Shown here one piece after another: positions 14,573-24,789 of a stretch of 25,000 nucleotides of DNA. How positions within the stretch are numbered: the stretch's first letter is position 1; each line of letters opens with the position of its first letter. This DNA comes from Chrysomallon squamiferum (lineage: Eukaryota; Mollusca; Gastropoda; Neomphalida; Peltospiridae): NCBI GenBank assembly GCA_012295275.1, contig CM022671.1, positions 17,886,956 through 17,911,955 on the forward strand, written 5' to 3'. The translations under genes and the position numbers were made by a program. Below the pieces are notes generated by a model. That model had not been told where the DNA came from. It was given only the letters and a program-made list of their open reading frames with translations, and did not search any database.

Positions 14573-14940
14573 GTGAAAATGAAATGATATGATTAAAAGT
14601 TTAATAAAAATAAATGATGTGAAAATGAAATGATATAATTAAAAATTTTATAAAAAATAAATGAAGTGAAAAATGATAAAAAGAAATGAAATGAAAAAAT
14701 TATAAACAGAAACGAAAGCTAATGAAATGACATAAAAATGAAATAAATATGAAATCAAAGTAATATGAAAATAAAATGAAAGTAAATTAAATTTTAAAAA
14801 AGGTAATAAATTAAATTATGATTTATGAAATACAAAATGAAACAAAAATTATAACAGAAAAGGAATAAATTGAAATGAAATGAAATAAAATAAAATTAAA
14901 ATAAATTAAATTAAAAATAAATTTAGAAGTAAATAAAATA
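14573..14940 (+). repeat. AAATGAAAT-type low-complexity tract with 46-bp tandem unit
   Basis: Two clear units begin gtgaaaatgaaatgatat at 14573 and 14619 (46-base period), with a weaker third near 14667. It then decays into A-rich ATGAAA/AAATAA sequence to about 14940. Confidence 0.8.
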
Positions 14941-15100
14941 ATAAAATAAAAACAAATTTAACAAACAGGATATCAGTGTTTAAAACTGGTTGTAAAAAAA
15001 ATATCAGCTACATTATTAAAACATTTACTGTAATATTAGACATGTCAGAAAATACAATACAAAATTTCAGACATTACATTAATACAAGTGAACAAAATCA

Positions 15101-15402
15101 TAACAGAAATGTTCATAAATATTTTTAAAAATTAAAAATTACAATAAAAAACTGCTAAAATGTAATTATTAATAAAGGTTATATCCATTTAGAATATGTT
15201 AAGAATTCAAATTTATCTGTTTGAAGAATGACAATTTAATAATAATAATAATAATAATAACAGAAATGTCCATAAATATTTTTAAAAATTAAAAATTAAA
15301 AATTACAATAAAAAACTGCTAAAATGTAATTATTAATAATAAAGGTTATATCCATTTAGAATATGTTAAGAATTCAAATTTATCTGTTTGAAGAATGACA
15401 AT

Positions 15403-15450
<48 letters not shown>
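15101..15450 (+). repeat. Recent 157-bp tandem duplication
   Basis: The segment from taacagaaatg (15101) repeats from 15258. It includes aaaaaactgctaaaatgtaa, ttagaatatgttaagaattc and gtttgaagaatgacaattta in both copies. Differences seen are one T/C change (gttcat and gtccat), a seven-base AAAATTA-type insertion, a three-base AAT insertion and a longer AAT array at the end of the second copy. Near identity implies a young duplication. Confidence 0.95.
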
Positions 15451-15479
15451 TAATGATAATATTTTTAATTATTATTTGC

Positions 15480-15818
15480 AATTGCAGTAGGAACAAAAAC
15501 AGTAGTAGTGGTAGTAATTATAGTATTAGTAGCAGTAGTAACAGTAGTAACAGTACCTATTTTATTGATATGAAAAACAAGTTTTAAGATGTTATTTTTA
15601 AGGGGGAAAAAATTGCAGCTTCTTTCCTAATAATTATTCTAAATTATCTAACAGCTGGGCCTAACAAATCTCAAGTATTAAATAAATTACCCAGAAAGCA
15701 GTTATTTTTAAAATAACTAAAATGGCTGTCAAAGCAATCTTGTATTAAGTGGCCATCTTGAAAACATCAATAATGTTGACTCAATTTTCTTTATCAGTCA
15801 TTTTTTACAAGATTTTAT
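15480..15818 (-). repeat. Dispersed repeat, copy 1 (inverted relative to copy 2)
   Basis: Read on the minus strand from 15818, it matches 17374 onward. The best part is the first ~105 bases, including gactgataaagaaaa, caacattattgatgt, tcaagatggccacttaatac and agattgctttgacagccatt. Similarity weakens through tttaatacttgaga and ctgcaattttt, then both copies run into TAC/ACT trinucleotide repeats, here at 15480-15560. Confidence 0.88.
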
Positions 15819-16362
15819 CATTAACATATTTCTACAATTTATTTTTATATATTTACATTTTATAATTCATTTTATTTATTTATTTTATTATTATTATTTT
15901 TTTTTTAACTGAAAGTATACTCATTGTAATTTAACAAAAGATTATTTAACATTCTGAAAATCATAGCTCAGATAATATATCAGAAAATACCCCAAAAGCA
16001 ATTAACTTCTGAGGAATCTTTTGATCCATTTGGTCACAGATTGCTACATTAAGTCTTGCCGTCATTATATAAAGACTTTTCAGAACCAAGAAATCTTTGC
16101 ATCTTAGAGAGATGACAAGACGATAGCAGTTTGAAAAATGAGACACTCATAACAAGATCAGTAGAACTGGTGATCATGCTACTCAGTATACAGAGAGACA
16201 AATGTTAAAAAGAAATTTCACTGCAGAATAGATCTGAAAATATGATTATTCTTAATTAGCTAGATTGATCTGGTAGAGATGTATCCATTACATGTAATTT
16301 GTTTGTCATGTCTTGAGGAGCAAACAACAAAATACTGAAATTTCAGTTATGTTTAATTTACT

Positions 16363-16448
16363 GGTGTGTGTCTGTCTCTCTGTGTCTGTCTGTGTATGTG
16401 TGTATGTGTATGTGTGTGTCTGTGTGTGTGTGGTTGTGCATGCATGTG
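16363..16448 (+). repeat. GT/TGTC-rich microsatellite
   Basis: Interrupted GT, TGTC and TGTA dinucleotide and tetranucleotide repeats. Long open frames across it are repeat translations. Confidence 0.9.
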
Positions 16449-16739
16449 TAAGTTTGTTGAATGTATATGTCTATATATGTTTGTGTTTATATTCATGTGT
16501 CTATATCTATATGATTATACATACATCTATATATTTTTAGATACATGTTGATGTGTATCTATAGATATGTTAGTATATTTATTTTATCAAATGTTACTAA
16601 ACTGACAGATTTTACACACCAGTTCTGGGAATGTCTTCCTTTTGTATATGCATATATGAACTTAATGAATGTTTGATGTCTTTTCTTTGTTGTTTAATTA
16701 TTTTTATTAATTAGCTTCATGCTTGACTTATTATTATTA

Positions 16740-16740
16740 A

Positions 16741-16793
<53 letters not shown>
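16740..16793 (+). repeat. (TTA)n microsatellite
   Basis: Nearly pure TTA/ATT array between the two inverted repeat copies. Confidence 0.93.
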
Positions 16794-16879
16794 AATTTCT
16801 TTTCTGTCATTTTCATTCAGCCAGAATGGTCAATCTCAAAATGTATGAAGATATAAGAAAATAATAATAATATTTAATC

Positions 16880-17160
16880 AGTGAAATCCACTTCATAGTC
16901 CATTCCTTGACATGGTGATGAGATTTCTATATCTAAATAACCCAAAGAGCTGAGTCCAGCAGGAGCTTTGCCTTCTGTAAGGGACCCACATGCTAAACTG
17001 GTCAGTGGCTACAGACTAGACAGATTTGGACTAAGGGTGAGATAACCCTAACAGAAACCTCAAATACTGAAATGAGAAGTGTGGGGCCCCATAGCATACT
17101 CTAATAGGCCACAAAACTCTGCATCAGCAGCTACTATGATTCAAATCAAAATGGAAGACA
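16880..17160. other. High-complexity, higher-GC island, possible retroposon fragment
   Basis: About 280 bases with clearly higher GC and no simple repeats, within AT-rich DNA. All frames carry stops. It reads like the untranslated part of an interspersed element, but no family can be named. It lies between the inverted repeat copies at 15480-15818 and 17374-17715. Confidence 0.35.
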
Positions 17161-17373
17161 CAGACATTATCTTTATGTTGTTTATAATTTAAACATTTCT
17201 TGAGTGAATATTTTACAACAAAAAAAAATTATTATTCTCATTTTTATGATTTGTTTTTTTCCAATATTTTTTTGTGAATATTTTAATTTTGTTCTAAATG
17301 TTATTAACTTCTCCTTTTAAGAAAAAAAATTCCATTTTATTTGAAATGATTTGTTCCTGCTGAACTCCTACAT

Positions 17374-17715
17374 ATAAAATCTTGTAAAAATGACTGATAA
17401 AGAAAACTGAGGCAACATTATTGATGTCTTCAAGATGGCCACTTAATACAAGATTGCTTTGACAGCCATTTTATAGGTATTTAGAAAATAAGTGAATTCT
17501 GAGTAATTTATTTAATACTTGAGATTGGTTAGGACCCGTTAGTAGATCATTTTGAACAATTATTATGAGAAAAACTGCAATTTTAGTTTTTTAAAAAGTA
17601 ACATTTTAAGCCTTATTTTAGAAACCATTAAAGTAAGCAGTGTTATTACCATTACCACCACCACCACCACTACTACTACTACTACCATGACCACTACCAT
17701 TACTATTACTATTAT
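17374..17715 (+). repeat. Dispersed repeat, copy 2
   Basis: The first ~105 bases are roughly 95% identical by eye to the reverse complement of copy 1, with about 200 bases recognisably related. After ctgcaatttt and a related aagtaacattttaag block it ends in ACC/ACT/ATT trinucleotides (about 17648-17715). A microsatellite tail is typical of several non-LTR retroposon families, but identity here is unknown. Confidence 0.88.
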
Positions 17716-18410
17716 TTTTTCACTCTGTAATTATTAAATAGTAATAATGAAACACACAAAAAAAAAATTTGTTTGCTGTTATTTGTTCACTAAAACATAG
17801 ACATACAAATGCAGATATAAATGCACACTCAGATGTAATTCTTAAACATGAATTCAATATGAACCACACAGTTAAAGAAATTTTCAGTATCATTTGAAGC
17901 TAACAATAATAAAAATAACTACACAAAAAGAATAAATGAAGAACACAAATGTATCAGAAGCCTTTCAGTTTGTAATGTTTATGCTGTGTCAGTAAAGAAA
18001 CTTGTAGAATTCACCTCTGCTTATTAAAATCAATATTCCACAGTTATGTCTAAAGTGTTATGCAGATTATGTAAATTTGGTGTTTAAATAAATCTTACAG
18101 AGATAAACTGAAGCAGTGGTGTCTTTTCAATAAAGTAAATGACAAATATAAAAACTGCCAGTAAAGATAGGTTTAGTATGTAGACAGTAAAGATATACAG
18201 TAGTGAAAAATAAAGCAGGACCTGCCTTTTCTATTAAAAATAAAAGCTAATGTTGTTATGTCAATGATTATAATTATAATAATTACGGTGAAGCAGTAAA
18301 ATAAAATAAAATATAAAAAGTAAATAAATTATAACAAATTATTATAAACTAAAAATAAGTTTTATACCTTGAAATAACTGAAAGATTATGAAAACATATA
18401 TCTGTATCTA

Positions 18411-18468
18411 TTTATCTGTCTGTCTGATGTCTATCTATCTGTCTATCTATCTATCTATATTATTATTA
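18411..18468 (+). repeat. (TCTG/TCTA)n tetranucleotide array
   Basis: Mixed TCTG and TCTA units followed by a short ATT run. Confidence 0.9.
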
Positions 18469-18649
18469 TTATTGACAAAGTAATACTTACTAGTCATTCA
18501 CAAAATAGTTTCAGAATCTTAATTTTTAACAAAGCACTAGATTTAGATCAAACAGTCAAGAATAAAATCATGATTTGGAATAAAAAATGAAAAATAAAAA
18601 TATATTTGAAACAAAATCATCATTCAGAATTAATGAAATGAAACAAAAC

Positions 18650-19140
18650 AAAACAAGCATGGAACACTCTTATAACAGTGACTCCTGTAAGATGGGATGA
18701 ATTTGCACCAAACAGAACCATTCATCAAACAAAGATCATTTGTCAACTTAGTCACACTCAAATACACAGCAAGCACAGCTCACTTCACAAAGACAAGCCA
18801 AAAACAAACAACGTCCAGTTGGTCATTTCCACTGGACATACAGCCCGAGGCTAATCCATCATGCAGCATTTAGAAGACAATCGTTAAAAACATTCCTGAA
18901 ACACCATGTCCAGTCATGGGGGGATTCACCAACCATGGGGGACATGATGGCCGAGGGTCTGAATGTCCTTCTGCCAGTTTAATTGTCAGTCTGAACTGGA
19001 AGTGTCCACTCATAAACACACTGCCAAATGAACTGTCCAGCGCAGCTGAACACTGACCACAGGCTATCAGACCTGTCACTGGGAAGGCAATTATCTGCTA
19101 ACTGTGTCACTCTCTCTACTCACAGAAGTACTCTTCAGGT
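18650..19140. other. Higher-GC non-repetitive island, no gene recognised
   Basis: Moderate GC and high sequence complexity compared with flanks. The longest frame (minus strand, about 69 codons, 19079-18870) has no recognisable domain and no convincing splice sites. It could be a degraded mobile element or a non-coding transcript exon. Confidence 0.3.
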
Positions 19141-19460
19141 GGCCACTTAAATTTTCATTAAGTCACTTCTTTCATTTGACTGCTGGACACACAGTGGTCA
19201 TATAACTTAACTGTTTTCTTGTATGCATCTTTATCATAATATTTTAATATATAGTTTAATTTTTAGACTTTTTTTTGGTTTAATTTTAGTTAAGTCACTT
19301 CTTTCATTTGACTACTGGATGTAATAGTATAACAATAAGATAATACCTTTCTTGTCTCTCTCTGTTATAAAGTATTTTAATTTATTCGTAATAGTTTAAC
19401 CATTACCCCCTTTTAAAGGCTTTGATATATTAAGTTACTTCTTTCATTTCACTGGACAAA
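19135..19460 (+). repeat. Degenerate tandem repeat, three units of about 132-140 bp
   Basis: The block AGTCACTTCTTTCATTTGAC occurs at 19161 and 19293, and a diverged AGTTACTTCTTTCATTTCAC at 19433. Each is followed by CTGGA-like sequence. Between the first two, related segments (cttgt…tattttaat) support true tandem units. Confidence 0.7.
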
Positions 19461-20001
19461 TAATAATGATAATAGTAATAGTAACAGTAAAAGTAGTATC
19501 GTAGTTGTAGTATAGTAGTAAAAATAATGACAACAACAACAACAACAACAGCACTATTTCTTTTCTGTCTCTAAATTATCTTTTAATATATAAAATTCCT
19601 AGATCTTTGTCTTTCTGATATGCGTTTTAAATTATTCAGAAAAAAGATAATAACATAAAATACATTCCATAAAAGTCTGTAAAAATGCTCCTCATCTAAT
19701 AGCAAAGGTTAATAGAAATCACATGCAATAAAAATCATGATTACATAAAATGTTATATGCTCTGCCTTTATCACGTTCTCAACATCAAAATAATCTTGGT
19801 TATCAGTCCAAAGTAATCATTTTAATGTTCATCTCAGCATACTGATCTGTCTGATCTCAGTAATCTATGTTTGCATGATGGGAAATAAAGTAAAGTACTT
19901 TCCAGTTTAGCTCAGTCTTTCTTATGAAAAGTGATTTGAAATCTTCATAAACTGTCTGATGTATGACATGAAATCATAAACCAGACTATTAAATATTCTA
20001 T

Positions 20002-20002
<1 letters not shown>

Positions 20003-20074
<72 letters not shown>
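20003..20074 (+). repeat. (CT)n microsatellite, 36 units
   Basis: Perfect CT array, GA on the RXYLT1 coding strand. Confidence 0.97.
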
Positions 20075-20078
<4 letters not shown>

Positions 20079-20506
20079 CATATGTATGTGCTTGTATACA
20101 CGATTTCATGATAATCTTTAGATACTTTATAAAAATGTGAAATTGCACTTGAGTAGAAAAATACTTTATTTTTCATTCCATATATATATATACAGACAGA
20201 CAGAGAGCCATACAGATAGGTACAGATATATAGATAGAGATAGAATAGATAAGATAGACATACAGACAGAGAGAGAGAGAGAGAATATGAGTATTTATAG
20301 TCATGTTTGTCTCCAATGTATTTATTACAAAAATAATTATCTTTACAGATCAGAAGTGATTACATAAATTCACTACAGTCACCACAGACTCTGAAATCAG
20401 TTTTCAGTTCATTAAAGATAAAAATCCAGCAAGAGACCATCCATCCTCTGTGAATCTGAGAAGTAAATGAAAATGGTTTTTAATTAAATTAACATTTTTA
20501 TAAAGA

Positions 20507-20980
20507 TCATCTCACACAAACGGTGGTCATCGAAGCCTTCAGACAAAACTCTATTAGTTTATTAAACAGACTTTCACAGCCAGGACATCCCTGCACACTC
20601 TCAGTTAATGAGTCCAGTGTTTGTTGTAAGTCACATACACCTTTCAAAAACTGATCCATCAGCTTTGGTTCTGCACACAGGATTTGCAGTCATGTTCCAG
20701 TAATGAGCTCTATGATTTCTGAAGTCTGATAACTGTAAACACTGCTGGTCTTAATCAGGAAAGCTGCAGCACAAAGCCTCAGAACAGGGACTTCAGCACG
20801 AAAAACAGGGAAAAGCTGTGTGAACAACACAGACATCTCCATCAGAAACACAGACATCAACATCTGATGCACAGACACTGACATCACGAACAACACAGAG
20901 CACAGCCTAACAAAGACAGAAACCACACTGAAAATGTCACGTCCATCTCTGTTACACGTTAATGATTCCTGGACCACTAC
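20507..20980 (-). pseudogene. Unidentified protein-like reading frame broken by one in-frame TGA
   Basis: On the minus strand the frame runs from the minisatellite edge (about 20980) to TGA at 20692-20690, then continues in the same frame for 60 codons to a second TGA at 20509-20507. The sequence either side of the first TGA looks protein-like: VLRLCAAAFLIKTSS and SYQTSEIIELITGT before it; LMDQFLKGVCDLQQTLDSL and GCPGCESLFNKLIEF after it. The part nearest 20980 is low-complexity (repeated Ser-Val-Phe from TGTCTG units) and probably not coding. The GC is higher than the flanks. I do not recognise a family. It may be a broken gene copy, part of a mobile element, or chance. Confidence 0.3.
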
Positions 20981-21670
20981 AACTCTCCTAATAATGAAAT
21001 CCCTCCATGCAGTATGTTACCCTCTCAAAGTCTCCTATAATAAAATCCTTCCATAGTTACCTACCTCAAGTCTCCTAACAAATGAAATCCTTCCAGTTAC
21101 CCACTACAAGTCTCCTATAATAAAATCTTTCCATATTTACCCACTACAAGTCTCCTATAATGAAATCCTTCCAAAGTTACCCACTACAAGTCTCCTAATA
21201 AATGAAATCCTTCTGTACTGTCTGTTACCTACTTTCCTATAATGAAATCCTTCCATTCTATTATACTTTACTAATTTCCTAATCATGAAATTCTTCCATT
21301 CTATTATACTTGACTAATTTCCTAATCATGAAATTCTTTCATACTGCCTTCTACCCATGTCTCCTAATAATGAAAACCTTCCATACTGTCATTTAACCTC
21401 TAAAAGTCCCTTAACAACAAAATCCTTACACATACATTTTATCTACACTAAGTTTCCTAATAATGAAATCCTTCCATGCTTTTGTTATACTTTATTAATT
21501 TCTAAATAATGAAATCCTTCAACACTTTCTTCTATCCATGGCTCCAAATAATGCTCTCTATAGTATAATCTACCCAATAACAAAACCCCTTTATAGGATT
21601 TTCTACCCACCAAAGGTCTCCTAATAACAAAATCCTTCTACACAATCAGCTACCTACAATGTCTCCTATT
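20980..21670 (+). repeat. Minisatellite, about 16 degenerate units of 40-47 bp
   Basis: Core tctcctaataatgaaatcct recurs with starts near 20984, 21031, 21071, 21111, 21151, 21191, 21233, 21275, 21318, 21360, 21407, 21453, 21499, 21541, 21617 and 21662. Spacing is exactly 40 for the block 21031-21191 (with ctacaag before each core), then drifts through 42-43 to 46-47, so there are subfamilies. Confidence 0.93.
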
Positions 21671-22279
21671 ACAGCAGACAGCTCATCAAAGAACATAATC
21701 TGAAAAAATTGTAATTTCTGACAGTTCCTGGCCATTTTGTGACAGCAGTTATTAAATTTCGGAAAATGATTAATCTGAAGTAAAACTAGTCCAATTAACT
21801 GCTAGATAATAATGTAATGATAACAATGATGGCAATGATAATTATAATAATAATAATATAATGAAATAATAGTACAAAATAATGAAGTTAATGGTCATTT
21901 TCTTTACATAATGGAAAGAATAATTTGAAAAAATAACGATGTTAACAGCATTTTTCATCACACAGTGGAAATAAGAACATTACTTTTCTTTACAGAATGG
22001 AAACAGTGATTAGAAAATAATGATGTAAATGAAAATCATTATTATTCAGTTACAGCCTAAAGTAAGAAATTTCTGTGATATATATATATATACACACACA
22101 CAGAAAAATTTGGTCATTGCATCATCATATCTGTTAGACAAGATTTTCTCTGAAATAGTTAACATTAACCAAACATTAAAAAAAAATGTATCTGTTATTT
22201 ATTACAGCTAATCACAAAAAATTGATCCTCATAAAAATTGTTTACACATGTGTATGTGTTTTTGTGATTATTATTATTT

Positions 22280-22400
22280 TAATGGCTGATAAAGAAAACT
22301 CAGGCAATGTTACTGATGATCACTTAATCTGAGATTGCTAAATTTTATATAAAAGCCATTTTACACGTATTTTTAAAGTGCTATCTGAGAAGAAAAAAAA
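22280..22400 (+). repeat. Dispersed repeat, copy 3 (diverged)
   Basis: Same orientation as copy 2. Shared blocks are ctgataaagaaaact, caggcaa, ttactgatg, acttaat, agattgct, agccatttta and tatctgag. About seven bases are missing after TGATG. An AAT/ATAA-rich array (22401-22515) follows, in the place where copies 1 and 2 have trinucleotide tails. Confidence 0.75.
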
Positions 22401-22515
22401 AATATTAATAATAAATAATAATAAAAATAAATAAATATATAATAAAAATAATAATATATAAATAAATAAATAAATAAATAAAAACAATAATAGTAACAAT
22501 AATAATAATAATAAA
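22401..22515 (+). repeat. (AAT/AAATA)n array
   Basis: Mixed ATA, AAT and AAATA units directly behind dispersed repeat copy 3. Confidence 0.9.
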
Positions 22516-22621
22516 ATCCTGTAACACCAGTAAAACATAGTAGGTATGTTATAAGATGTAAATTGTGATAAAGTCTGGATTATTCTCAGTGTAAAGTTTA
22601 TACCAGCTGAACAATTAAAAC

Positions 22622-22701
22622 TAAATCTTTTGTCACTATTTCAGTAACTGCATTATGTAAGTAAATCTTTTGTCACTATTTTAGTAACTGCATCATGTAA
22701 G
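22622..22701 (+). repeat. Direct tandem duplication, 2 x 40 bp
   Basis: Units start taaatcttttgtcact at 22622 and 22662 and end catgtaag. Two base differences only (TTCAG/TTTAG and ATTATG/ATCATG). Confidence 0.95.
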
Positions 22702-22782
22702 TAAGCAGGTCATGATCCTGTTTTATGTGTCCAGGTTTTTTTGCCTGAATAACTAATTAATAAATGACTATTGAAATAAACT

Positions 22783-22950
22783 CTGTTGTTGGAACCATGC
22801 CCATCTAGCATTACCTCTGTGGTTAAGGCATTGAATTAAAATTTGGGAGGTGGAGGGGTTAAATCCTCATACTGACTCGAAACCAAAACCAACCAGAAAC
22901 AGAGGCTTCCAGTATTTGTCTGTTTAAAAAACACAAACACAAACAAATAT
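22783..22950 (+). mobile_element. tRNA-derived SINE-like copy
   Basis: The segment ctctgtggttaaggcattg resembles the D-arm/A-box region of a tRNA with the GTGGTTAAGGC signature. Some 38 bases on, GGTTAAATCC (22857-22866) matches the B box GGTTCGAATCC with the central CG changed. Between them lies a class II-like spacer (ttgggaggtggagg). A tRNA-unlike body follows, then an A-rich tail with ACAAAC units (22925-22947). The broken B box and poor acceptor stem argue against a working tRNA gene. Boundaries are approximate. Confidence 0.6.
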
Positions 22951-23769
22951 GCTTCATTGGAGTTTGCTCTTTTTAATAAATAATTTCATAACTAAAACCT
23001 AAAACTTATTTTCTGCAAGTACAAATGCATGAATGAATGATTTAAATAAAAAAAGGAGATATACCTCAGTAGATTTACATTTCAGTGATCATTAGATATT
23101 ATTAATAGTATTATATTTTCTGAGAGAGACAAAAAATTAGCAGTAAGGAATCTTTTATTTGCACCTTCTCACAAACAGAGAAGAACATGTAATTATCTGT
23201 TTATAAACTAACAAACATATGGCACGTACTGGCAGACAGATTCTGAAATATATCACAATCTAACAAGTTGTTTCACAAATAAGTATGAGAAAAGAAACAG
23301 CCCAACATGTACACCAAGCAGGGTTTATCCTCACAACCGTTACATCTCAAACTTCTTTTTTTTCCAACCACCAAAGTACTAAGAACTGTTAACAACTATT
23401 CCCAGACAAACAGGTTTGATTTACATTCCAGTGACTCTCATAATCAATAATAACATCTTGTAACATAATATGGTAAGTGTGGGCAGATGTGATTATTGTA
23501 ATGTTTCAAAGAAAAATCTTCATACAGAAATAATTTTGCCGACATGCAGCAGTTTAATTCACTTCTCCAGTCTTACTGACATACACTAACTTTGCTGGGC
23601 TTAGGTGATTTCCTCAGACACATTTATTTATGCAGTTATAGCTTGTAAATATATATAAATTTATTGCACACAATTTACGAACATGCATTTTCCCACAGAA
23701 GTTGAAAAGAAAATTAAAATTGATTAGTTTCACAATTTTTTGTTTAGGTAACTATTTAGACTTTCTATT

Positions 23770-24372
23770 AAACTTGTGAGCAAGTGTTATTAATACAGTC
23801 TGAAGAAATATTGTTTTATATTCTTCTAGCACTTGTGAGCCAGATTTATGCAGTCAGTATTTACAAACAATCTATGAAGCTTGTTATGAAAAGCTTGTAA
23901 ATATTTCAAACAATTTCAGACCAAGTCTTTTGTGTTGTTTAATGTGTAATCATAGTATTTATGGTTCTACTAAAACTTGTGAACAAGTTTTTACATGTTC
24001 CTCATCTGGTAAAGACATATTTGCTTGTACATTCTAAGAGAACATGCGCAAAAGCATTTGTACAAGTATTTATACATTCTCTCAAACTGGTGAATAAGCA
24101 TTTTTGAAATATATCAATTTACGAACAAGCGTTTTAAAAATTCTACCAATTAGTGAAAAACAAACAAACAAAAAAGCCCCATTCTTTTACATTCTGCTCT
24201 CTATGTTAATAACCATATGTACATTATGACAAGCATTTTTACAGTCTGTCAGTTTGTGAACAAGCTTTTTTTATATTCTATCAATCTGGGAAACAGATTT
24301 TTTACATTCTACTTAAATTGTTAACAAGTATTTTTACATTCTACTCATTCTACTAAATAACTTGTTCACAAG
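23770..24372 (+). repeat. Degenerate minisatellite built around CTTGTGAACAAG
   Basis: Repeated pattern of acattcta(c/t), a short spacer, then (c/t)ttgtgaacaagc and atttttac, with units of roughly 30 bases or multiples. Clear examples are near 23772, 23976, 24122, 24254 and 24320, and the reverse form cttgttcacaag is at 24361-24372. The core is close to palindromic. Confidence 0.65.
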
Positions 24373-24789
24373 ATTAAAACAGCTTTCATTTCACAAGCGC
24401 TTATACATGCTACACAAGCCATGATCACATTTTTTTTTCGTTTCATCTTTAAAACGTTCTGACCAATTTGAAAAGGAGCTGCAAGTCAGCCATAATGTCC
24501 ATGTACAATGAATAAAAAAGCCATCAAGATGCAGTTAAAAGAGTTTTTCAATGAAAAGTGAAGACCATTAAAGTCATTTGGCGAGCAAACTCATAAAGAC
24601 ACGTAAAAAAATCTATCAGCAGTTTAGTATGGGTGAGAATGAGGTTGGATCTGATCAAGAGAACTATTGCCTGTCAAAGGAGAAATTTCAGAAGAATGCT
24701 AAACCCCAGTCTTAGAGAGAATAAATGAAAGGAACACATCAAAAGAATAAGCAGTTATATCCACCTAAAATACTCCATTTATAAAAAGT

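Noticed and set aside
16900-16970. Possible box C/D snoRNA (TGATGA near 16915 and CTGA about 40 bases later)
   Set aside because: The boxes are short and common, and the flanks do not form a convincing terminal stem. No C'/D' pair was seen.
18870-19079. 69-codon minus-strand frame
   Set aside because: Higher GC but no recognisable domain and no convincing splice sites; kept only as an unexplained island.
20690-20692. Selenocysteine reading of the in-frame TGA
   Set aside because: No SECIS-like element was seen and no selenoprotein family is recognised. A broken frame is simpler.
22801-22875. Functional tRNA gene
   Set aside because: B box lost its central CG, the acceptor and anticodon stems do not pair properly, and the sequence continues into a SINE-like body and tail.
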